21,982 nt of DNA, taken from the NCBI GenBank assembly GCA_002329365.1, contig DCUB01000051.1, positions 1-21,982 on the forward strand, given 5' to 3'. The notes under the pieces were generated by a model, which was not told the origin of the DNA, did no database searches, and saw only the letters and a list, made by a program, of their open reading frames with translations. The DNA comes from Ruminococcaceae bacterium UBA1425 (GTDB lineage Bacteria; Bacillota; Clostridia; Oscillospirales; Acutalibacteraceae). Below are positions 8,201 through 16,200 of this stretch, one piece after another. Within the stretch, counting starts at the first letter, position 1, and every line of letters begins with the position of its first letter. The translations under genes were made by a program, and so were the position numbers.

Positions 8201-9740
8201 CGTAAACGGCAATATCGGCAACAACATCGAGAATGTCGTAAAGATCGGGTTCGGGATAATCTTCTAACAGATACGAATAATCTTGCGAGGGAACATAGTT
8301 TGCGGCTATCGACTTGACGGCCTCAAAGAGAACCTTGGTGATTGAGTCGCAGGTGTTGGGTATGTTCATGTCATCGATTGAGCCGTTAAGTGTGGACCTG
8401 AGAATGTATGCGATAAACTTCTGGTTAGCCACATACGGATCATCATCATCGAGCTGCTCGGGCGGTATAACCTCAACGTAGCTTGCAAAGAAAGCGTTGC
8501 CTGTAACGGCAAGAACCTGCTTCGCAACGTTGATAATGTTATCGAGAAGCCCATCGTTGCCGATGGAGTAATCCCAGTTGATTATTAATGTTTCGGGATT
8601 TGCGATTTCCTCAACAATTGCACCGAAAATGTCGTTAAAGTGATTCACAAAGGAGTCGGTATGAATATCGCCCCAGTCTTCGAAGTTGAACGGGGGAAGT
8701 TCAAAATCTATGTTGAGGAGTTCGGCATACTCGTTGAGGTGAGAGTCGTCCTCGGTGTATGTGGGGTCGCCGTTTTCGTCAAGTATCGGGTCACCTTCTT
8801 CGTCAAGTTCCTTGGTATAGACGACTCCGCACAGCTCTCTGAGGGCTTTTCTTATCTTGGTGTTTGCAAGAGGCACGAGAACGCTGTTAAGAGCCATTCT
8901 GAAACATTTTTCGATTATATCGTATACCGAATCGTTAACAAGGTCGACCTGTGATGTGAAGCCCGGAACGTATTTTTGAATCAGATCGGAAATCTCGTTG
9001 ATTGTTTCGCTCTTATCGGGATCGTATGAACCGCTGGCGATAAGATTAATGAATTCCGATATGTACTCATCGAGAGTTAAATCCTTGGGATCAAAGTTAG
9101 CGAATTCGGGATCATCCTCATAGTCGGGATAAACTAAACCCGCGACAGCTTCCTTTGCAAGAAGCTCAAGGTCAAGGTACTCGGAAATGTCTACGTATCC
9201 GGCTAAAATTCCAAGATTGAGTCCATGTTCCGGATCGGAGCCGTAGGGTAACTTCGCGATTATACCTGCGTTATCGGCAAGGAACTGGAACAGCGCAAGC
9301 AGAATATCGGCGTCTGTTTTATTCGGGGTAGTTCTTCTGGGGCAAGGGGGAATATTATTACCAGGATTACCTGCAATGGCGCTGAAATTCAGGTACTGAA
9401 CGTCGCCGCCTATCGTGCCCGCCATGCTCGAAACCATGTTCCAAAGAGAAACTACACTGTTAAGGGCGGCATCAACCGATCTGAGGTCCAGCTCTATTTT
9501 GATAAGACCGGCAAGATCCAGATTAAGCAACATGTTTTCCTTTGCGAGCATACGGTCTACTTCGTCCAATAGCATTGACGAGTACTGCCCCGTGGAAAGA
9601 ATCGGCTTGTTGATGCTGTCATAATTGTCAAGAGCCGAGTCTTTGTAGGCCAGGTAAGCAGATTCGGCGCCGATTGTCATCGTGCCAAAGACAAGAACCA
9701 TTGCCAGCAAAGCGCTGAGAACTTTTTTGAAATTTCTCAC
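5238..9740 (-). CDS. 1500-residue secreted helical protein with FIVAR-like repeats and dockerin-like C-terminus
   Basis: The start is a GTG at 9740, chosen because GGAGGTG lies 7 nt upstream and a good signal peptide (MRNFKKVL, LLAMVLVFG, ending near AESA) follows directly. Residues about 30-720 are mostly predicted helix, rich in Asp, Asn, Leu and Ile, and match no family I recognise. Residues about 750-1000 look beta-rich. Residues about 1050-1325 hold FIVAR-like helical repeats (for example the LSWDAFATAYENAIAVLDA segment near 1270). Residues 1340-1420 share the pre-dockerin module of the 386-residue neighbour. Two calcium loops, DINGDGRYENSD near 1422 and DVNHDGRLDVAD near 1462, form a dockerin-like end with a long 28-residue spacer. 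The tail GEINQ... resembles GYINQ... in the neighbour. This is the first gene of the three-gene unit. No enzyme motif was found. A very large secreted structural or binding subunit is the best general description. Confidence 0.88.
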   Translation of the reverse strand: MRNFKKVLSALLAMVLVFGTMTIGAESAYLAYKDSALDNYDSINKPILSTGQYSSMLLDEVDRMLAKENMLLNLDLAGLIKIELDLRSVDAALNSVVSLWNMVSSMAGTIGGDVQYLNFSAIAGNPGNNIPPCPRRTTPNKTDADILLALFQFLADNAGIIAKLPYGSDPEHGLNLGILAGYVDISEYLDLELLAKEAVAGLVYPDYEDDPEFANFDPKDLTLDEYISEFINLIASGSYDPDKSETINEISDLIQKYVPGFTSQVDLVNDSVYDIIEKCFRMALNSVLVPLANTKIRKALRELCGVVYTKELDEEGDPILDENGDPTYTEDDSHLNEYAELLNIDFELPPFNFEDWGDIHTDSFVNHFNDIFGAIVEEIANPETLIINWDYSIGNDGLLDNIINVAKQVLAVTGNAFFASYVEVIPPEQLDDDDPYVANQKFIAYILRSTLNGSIDDMNIPNTCDSITKVLFEAVKSIAANYVPSQDYSYLLEDYPEPDLYDILDVVADIAVYGLNQVTNMDLDYGISFYDLVNACYNWIETNYGGFVSGISGDDGWERLSSLVFSIFSPTWLPNNQYGVARDNLYDIIYDDILYNLIDLNIPGILSLLQRNDSQNADFNNTIIEVLLGRIVAIINFVIPETFLSNQTPYSLEDLLNPEILSSMIFQLITGLNNRAATIFDSLLPLLCSSMGLSSPQEFGYPYIGIPEALDPAKAATFYMFNGSSGINTAYKDKYNGNTIRDQLYKYRILSVQTNKPGITVSYNTADINGGESRTFTINGTLNNYLNSVLRITITYNVLEENGNVMTPNPLTATVFTYISGEQDDSDYRRPYDLTDENMHLVYATYKYLNQKSKVQDLEDITFTLQRNVSSKATQHVENSTFTLQSSTINPTLANCGVSVTPLAPISTTRSGGAWPYQPYTVAENAMRPANGLYQTTFVFFATKTSVVSEQISFNHFVYFYDDFDLPSIFNSAVRSNRQQSNYDQGEYEVTYKPYYTEEIDNEEEGTVTTTVTGSEVWDYYISSLTEAASIIYRPRQIGSFGSTHASRYEDAAYNLYTAVQQLEGGSLSSGAASVKTALESFVPPCATKLNEEGVEVDVEYYENGYTYFDREDYVGHTYSSFKEEKKSAERLIEKWEDGEDIDTIEAAYVGHRLTLYGNRLIRVRAYTEHLEDLIGPANAVVWDHYSNDAWEDFVNARNFANAVLAEPIGATVNGTEYLVSDGLRQSKVNRARSELIAATKRLVQTVDYEQLSEAVDTARSVYEAGNNPQVYTALSWDAFATAYENAIAVLDAKLTWSVDNQLLVDNACTALNDAFAGLEAEISEEPGIEPIPDVDPLSLIEDTGTVSFLDGLPVNFIYGLDEWNPMLDGKIESKGGAYYEVDKTYNLSGRDGGTGTRVMVYTDSTKQTLIKSYWVVFFGDINGDGRYENSDYEMMYDVENMEYEWGYYTMDDNAFIYACDVNHDGRLDVADRNVLLLCFDVYGEINQSSNSYSDYLTWY

Positions 9741-9747
9741 TGGTTTA

Positions 9748-9754
9748 CACCTCC
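9748..9754 (-). promoter_or_regulatory. Ribosome binding site deciding the GTG start at 9740
   Basis: GGAGGTG on the minus strand is separated by 7 nt from GTG at 9740. There is no competing ATG with comparable spacing, and the signal peptide begins at this GTG. Confidence 0.85.
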
Positions 9755-9831
9755 GATATTATTGATACATGTTAATAAATATAGTATCCAAAACATAAAC
9801 GCGCATCTGTTTTTCAGCCCCGCGAAACGCG

Positions 9832-9847
9832 CGCGTAGCGCTACGCG
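9832..9847. promoter_or_regulatory. Perfect 16-bp palindrome in the leader
   Basis: CGCGTAGCGCTACGCG is self-complementary over all 16 bases with its centre between 9839 and 9840. It lies 92-107 bp upstream of the GTG at 9740. It could be a protein-binding site on DNA or, in RNA, a 6-bp stem with a GCGC loop. Confidence 0.55.
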
Positions 9848-10003
9848 GTATTAAAAGCCTTTGAGAACCATCCCCCTTATTCATCGTTGCGGACGATATA
9901 TGTTTTACTAAATTTGAAACCGACAGACAATTGCGTTGTTTTTGGAATAACTACTTGTAAATGGGCATAACAACGCCATAATGCTACTCATACGGTTATC
10001 ATA

Positions 10004-10032
10004 AATATAATCCATTGTGACCGATTTGTCAA
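10004..10032 (-). promoter_or_regulatory. Sigma-A promoter of the secreted-protein unit
   Basis: Minus strand: TTGACA at 10032-10027, a spacer of exactly 17 nt, and TATATT at 10009-10004. The -35 box is a perfect match to the housekeeping consensus and the -10 box differs at one base. It faces the 1500-residue gene, with no other gene in between. Confidence 0.8.
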
Positions 10033-10240
10033 TGAATTTTGCAGAGAAAATAATAAATTATACGTTTTACACAAAGCAGAGCGCTATTTTTAGTTATAGT
10101 TAATACCCGTACTTAAAAAATCGGAATAATTTTGTCCGCTTTATGTCAAATAATGTTTATATCTCATTTTTTTGATTAATCGGAACAGTCGTTTTATTAA
10201 GTATGTATGATTTGTTATATTTATTCTTTGTAAAATCGAC
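10033..10240. other. AT-rich intergenic stretch without a gene
   Basis: Together with the leader this is part of a 542-bp gap between the glucan synthase stop and the secreted-protein start. Stop codons are dense in all frames, no RNA gene was recognised, and none of the palindromic repeats found near 17900-18160 is present. Apart from the promoter at 10004-10032 and the terminator at 10241-10283 I see nothing in it. Confidence 0.6.
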
Positions 10241-10283
10241 AGGTAAAATGCCGTAAAGCGATTAACTTTACGGCATTCTACCT
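10241..10283 (-). terminator. Intrinsic terminator of the glucan synthase gene
   Basis: AGGTAAAATGCCGTAAAG (10241-10258) and CTTTACGGCATTCTACCT (10266-10283) form an 18-bp stem with a single mismatch around a 7-nt loop. On the minus strand the GC-rich core is followed by ATTTTACC and then GATTTTAC, which gives a modest U-tract. The stem starts on the last base of the stop codon of the 2435-residue gene. Confidence 0.75.
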
Positions 10284-13200
10284 TAAATTATGACGGCTAT
10301 GTGGCTTTTTTGATCAATCGGAATAAAGTCTGCGGGTTTTTCGTCAACGAACAGCTTACCGTTCCTTTCGGACTCAATACAAATCATAATGTCAGTGTAT
10401 TTTATTCTCATTTCAACTTTACACGGTAATAGTTCTTTGGTAATCTGGGGATTGAGAAATATTTTCTCGTCCATTATTCTTATTCCCAATATTTCTTCGC
10501 AAACAGCCCTGTAATACCACGCCGCGGAACCGGTGTAAAGGCTCCAACCTGTACACCCCTTGTTTGTCTCGTTCGCGGAAACATCTCCCGCCAGTGCGTA
10601 CGGTTCCGCCCTGTATAACTCAACACCCTCCTCCGTATCGCAGATTGACGCGGGATTAATCATTCGAAGGAGCCTTATGCCCTCTTCTTTTCTGCCGGAA
10701 CGGATAAGCGCCATGCACAGCCATACGGCTGCGTGCGTATACTGTCCGCCGTTTTCCCTTATGCCCATCGGGTATGCCGTGATATAGCCGGCGTTTAATC
10801 CCCTGCCCGTAAACGGCGGGGCGAGCAGCTTTATGATCCGGCTTTTTTCATCAACGAGGTCCCTGACCGCTGTATCCAGAGCCTTTGCCGTTTTCTCCTT
10901 ATCGGGCATGTCGGCAAAAACGGCAAACGACTGCGAAAGGCTGTCCGTCACGCATTCCTGCTGCCTTGCCCTGCCCTCGGCGCGCGTTCCGAGCGGAGTG
11001 CCGTCGTCAAAGAAAGCTCTTAAATACCTTTCGCCGTCCCACGCGTTTTTATCAACCGCTTGTGTAAGCCTGTCGGCATACTCAATATAATCGCTTTCTC
11101 TCTGCGTGTCGCCCGCATACCTGCATATAACCGCCATTTTGCGGAGGACTATCGCGAGAAACTGTGAGAGCCAAACGCTTTCACCCTTGCCGCCGATACC
11201 TATCCTGTTAAAGCCGTCGTTCCAGTCTCCTCCGCCTATGAGTGCTAACCCGTGCGCGCCCGTTTTCATTGCCCGCTCCGTCGCCCTTACGCAATGCTCG
11301 TATACGGAGCCTTTTACATCCGAACGCGAAGGACAAAAATAACGCTCGTTTTCTTCCGCGGAAAGCTCGCAGTCGCGCAGATATCTGATTTTTGTGCGTA
11401 GTATCGACATGTCGCCTGTCTTCTCGGTATATTCCGCGACTGCATACGGAAGCCAGAGCATATCGTCGCTGTATCTTGTGCGCACGCCCTTTATTCCGTT
11501 CCTGACGGGCATTTTGTGCCACCAGTGAAGCACGTCCCCTTCTTCAAACTGAACGGCGGCGCAGCGATATATATGCCTTTTTACAAGCTCCGGCTTCAGC
11601 ATAATAAGCGCGGTGCAGTCCTGGAGCTGGTCTCTGAAGCCCCACGCGCCTCCGCTTTGGTAAAAGCCTGTACGCCCGTAAATGCGGCTGCTTAAAATCT
11701 GGTGCGGCAGCCATGTGTTTATCATTCTGTCAAGCGCTTTGTCGGGCGACGAAAGCCTTAAATAGTTACCGTTTTCATCGGCTTTTGATGCCCTGACGCG
11801 TTTCATAACTATCACGGCATCCCTTTTAGCCGCCCACATAAGCCTGAAAACGACGGTTTTCTCCTCGTCCTGTCCGAGCCATACGTCCTTGCCGACAGCG
11901 GCGCATACGTCAAAGGTTGAATTTCTCCTTGATTTTTTGTCCTCGCTTCGCCAGAAATCCATCCTGTCCGTACAAAAAAAGTCAGCCTCGCCGTCAACCG
12001 TCAGCTCCGCGAATCCCTTAATTTCGCTGTAAGCAGACGTCATTACAATACCGCTGCCTATTCTGTCTGTTCTCACAAACCGTTCGTGCTCTCGGTCAAC
12101 ACCAAGCACGGGCTCCGTGTAATATATGGCGCAGGTTTTTATCTGCACGGGGCTTTTGTTTTTCAATTTCAGCTCGCATACCTTCATCATGCCCTTTTCC
12201 GGCACTTTTACGGTAACCTCATATTCAACCTCTCCCGCCTTGCCCGTGTACCGGGCATAATCGGGACAAAACTCGACGGTTGAGTTCCTTATAAGGTCAT
12301 AGCTTTTATTCCTGAATTTAAGAATAAGCATTTCTCCCGTATTGTCCGTTCTTGTGTCGTTGCTCCACGGCGTCAGTTTGTTCTCTCTTGAGTTGACAGC
12401 CCATGTAAAGCCGAGTGACTTGTCAGATACCAAAGTACCGAAGCTGGGGTTTGCAAGCACTAAACTCCATGGTACACAAGGCTTTTTGTTATCTTCTCCT
12501 ATAATTATACCTTCGTCTGTAAAGCGGTGTATCTTTACATTGTCTGATTGATTTCGCTTTTTCGGCAACTGCGTGCGTGACAGAACAGCAGGCACGAACG
12601 GGTACTCGCGGCGCTCAAGACGCTCCTGTGTTTTCGGCGCTATATATGATGCCGCCGCCTTTAGCGCCAACACCTCTTCCGTAGAATAATTTGACAGATT
12701 GATTATATGTGCTCCGCCGCCGTTTATGAGCGAATCCTCCGCCTTTTCATTTCTGAAGGCTTCGCGTATCGCGGAGAAAATCGGCGTGTCGTATTCCCCG
12801 CCTTCCCTGTATCCTATGACGAGGTCCGACATTATTCCCGCTCTGCGTAGCCTGTCGTTAAGCCTGATGTACGGTACGGCTCTTGCAGTATCCGAAACAT
12901 TATGAACCTCTATATATATAACGGGGTCGTCTCCCGAAACGCCGAACGCCCAGACGGCGTTTCTGCCCAGCCTGTTTTTTGACACGGCGTCGGCAGACTC
13001 CTTTGTAATCTTCGGCCCGTACAGCAGGCACGGGATAATCGGGTCTCCTATTACCGTTTCCATGCTTCCCTCGCGAAGCAGCTCCGGCGCGCCTTTTCCG
13101 CTTTTTATGCCGCCCGTTTCGCGCATTTTCAGTATCTTGTTTATCGCCTCGCTTTCCGTCGACGAAGCTGCAAGAAGCAGATTAACCTCGGCAGCTCCCC

Positions 13201-16200
13201 TCTGCGGCAGCTTGACCTTTATCCGAAACGCGCCGCACACGTCTGGTATTCCGCCGGCTCCACGGAATTCGGGCACGTCGCAAAGCAAAGAAGCCGTCCC
13301 CTCTCCGCTTTTTAACAGCCTTACCCGCGAGGTTTCGAAAGAAAACACCACGTTTTCCAAAAAGCCCGCGGCAAGGCTTATTGTGTGTTCTTCACCTCTC
13401 GGACGTCTTGTAAACGTCAGTATTTTGTTCTGAGCGTCGTACCTGTCCTCAATAAACAGCTTGGAAAATGCCGGATGCGCCTTAGCGTCCCTTACGGGCG
13501 CAAGGCTCGGCTCGAAATAAATAATCAGCTCCGCGTTGAGCGTTCCCTGCCGCTTGTTTTTTATTATGAAAGTGCGCTGCTCGCCCGATATCCTCGGGTG
13601 AACAGAGGTCTTCATAATGACGGAAACGCCGTCCTTTTCGGCGGAATGCTCTACCTCGGCGTTTGAAAACTCACATTTGTATTCGACGTCGTCCTGATAT
13701 CCGAGGGCGTTGACGACCGGCAGCGTCAGCGAGTCGCTTTTAAGGAGCGCGAACACGCCCTGCGGGTCCCGCAAAAGGTCCGGGCTGTGGCGGAACACGC
13801 TTGTTCTTCTGTACAGGGACATCGACGCCCCGACGTCGGTCATCGCTGATGTCCACTCGCCGTTTGTAAGCAGCTTGACGTGCGGAACGGCGGGCGTTAT
13901 AAGCTCGAATTCGCGTTTCTGCGGCTCTGTCCTTTCCCTTGTCTTGGGGATGTTGCGCATTTCAATGTCCTTGAACACAGACGCGCCTATCGGGATTTTT
14001 TCATACAGAAGGCATTCGCCCGACGACATGTTATCGTCCGCCATAAAACGCTTCTGTATGATGTTTCCCTTCAGCGTATTGAGAATTGACAGCATACTCA
14101 TTCCCACATGGTGCGCCATATAGCTTCTTACGACAGTGTAGTCCTGTCCGTTTGTGCGCACGGGAGTGAAGTCCGCCGCCTCATAAAAGCCACAGCGTCC
14201 GGTCATCTCCATATCCTCAAGGCGCCTAAGGTTTTTCATGGCTGCCGACGGCTCAAGCGGCAGCACAAGAAACGTCGAATATGGCGATATTACAAGCTCG
14301 TTGTCAAGCCCCCTTTTTAATCCGAGCTTCTGTACTCCGTGGGCCTTATACTGATAATTAAGCTGCCTGTCGAAGGCGTAAAAGCCGCTTTCTGAGATAC
14401 CCCACGGTACTTCCCTGCCCTCCGTCCTTTTTTTCTGGCACCACGCGCAGAATTTTAAAGCCTCAAAGCCGAGAGTTCCTTCCGGCGCCGGCAGAAAAAT
14501 ATAGGGCATAAAGTATTCAAACATCGTTCCCGTCCACGAGGCGAGCCCCGTATATCTCCCCGCACCGACGAGCGTTCTTCCGAGCGCGCCCCAGTGCTTT
14601 TTGGAAATATATTTTGACGAAATTGCAAAATACCCCGTCATTCTTGCTTCGCTCATCAGAAGGTCGTAAAACGACGGCGACAGCTCATTATTTTCATAAT
14701 CAATGCCGATATGAAACAGCCGCCTGCGCCTGTTATAAAAAACGGAGATATCCGTATCAGAAATAAGCCTTTCTATCCTGACGATAAGCTCCGCGAGCTC
14801 TGTTTTTTCGCCCAGATATTCCCGAAGCCCCTCCTTCAGAGCCGTCAGACAGCATAAAAGATTTCCGCTGTCAACGCATGACAGGTACCGCGGAAAAAGC
14901 GGTTTTAAGCTTCGCGTGTCGTACCAGTTGAGCAGGTTGCCCTCGTACTTTTCAAGCTTTTCAACACTTGCGAGGGACTTTGAAAGCCTTTCGTACAGCT
15001 CGCCGCTCTCGATTAAGCCGAGGTCGCGGGCGGCAAGCGTGCAAAGCAGCATAAATCCGATATTTGTGGGCGAAGTTCTGTTGGCTGTTCTGTAAACAGG
15101 CGTTTCCTGCATGTTGTCAGGCGGCAGCCAGTTGTTTTCGGGTGTGCAAAGCTCCTCAAAATAGCGCCACATGGCGGCGGCGTAGGAATTTAGCCTGTCG
15201 CGGTCAAAATAACTGAGCTTCGCGCCTTTTTTCTCCTTCTCCTTGCCCGAAAAAAGCAAAAACACAGTTCCGGACAGAAAAATCAGGCCGCAAAGCCTTG
15301 AATACGGCGACGGAAAAACAAGCAGAAAAACGGAGCTTATAAGCGACGGCAGGCATCGCAGAATTGTTTTCAAATCGTTGTTCATTCTGTCGCTCTGCGC
15401 GAAGGTAGTCCATTCGAGCATCCTTTTTTTGCTCACTGCGCTCCTCCATAGCGCTCTGAACACTCCGCAAAGCGACGTCCACGCCGTCTGAGGCAGCATA
15501 CCAAGAAGCGCGGCTCCCCTTGTAAGGTCGGCGAGAGCCGCCGGCATTGCCGGGGAATAGTAAAGCCGCGAGAGCATCGAGGTGCCGCCCTTTATTACAG
15601 TCCGCGCAGCCGAAAGGAAGTTGCCTCCCGCCGCCGCGAGCAGGCAGACCGTAACTGTTACGGCCGCCGCCTTGCTGTTCATCAGTCCCGAAAGAAGAAC
15701 GGCGACAGCAGCCGCCACTGGCGTAAACGAGCGCAGGAGATTGTCTATGAGCTTATATCTTGACAGTCCGTTTAAGGGATTGTTCCCGAATATGAATACT
15801 CCGTTCTGCCAGTCGCCCCTTATCCAGCGTTCCATTCTGTCATAGTACGCCGTCTGACGCTTCGGGAAGCCGTCTGTTACCTGAATATCCGAAACGTACC
15901 CGCATCGGAGGAAGCATCCCTCAAGTATGTCGTGAGAAAGAATTTTTTCCTCCGGCAGAGTGTCGTTTAAAAGCCTGTAAAAGGCGTCTACGTCAATAAG
16001 TCCCTTTCCTGAGAAAATCCCCTCGCCGAAAAAGTCCTGATACCTCTCCGAAACGACGCTGTCATAAGCGGTGAAGCCGAACTCGCCCGCCATCACCTTT
16101 GAAAACGTCGTCGTCGACGAGCCGAGCGTTACGCCGACGCCGGGCGCGAGGATACCGTAGCCCGACGTTACGGCTCCGAGCGACTCGTTTATTACCGGTC

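Larger units (their letters stand above)
9741..9997 (-). ncRNA. Long, possibly structured 5' leader of the secreted-protein unit
   Basis: The promoter at 10004-10032 predicts a start of transcription near 9997, about 257 nt before the GTG start. The leader holds a 5-bp stem (ATCGT 9883-9887 with ACGAT 9893-9897), a perfect 16-bp palindrome (9832-9847) and an adjoining GC-rich CGCG-TTT-CGCG stem (near 9820-9835) that would compete with the palindrome. These GC-rich elements stand out against AT-rich flanks. I could not match the leader to any riboswitch class, and no ORF of useful size was seen in it. Regulation by the leader is inference. Confidence 0.4.

Noticed and set aside
9741..10282. 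Known riboswitch or small RNA gene
   Set aside because: No core motif of a riboswitch class I know (such as c-di-GMP, TPP or SAM) is visible; only generic stems are seen.
10160..10330. Short duplication: tttttgatYaatcggaaYa in the gap near 10167 and in the end of the glucan synthase near 10307
   Set aside because: Only about 19 bp with two differences in AT-rich sequence; chance similarity cannot be excluded.
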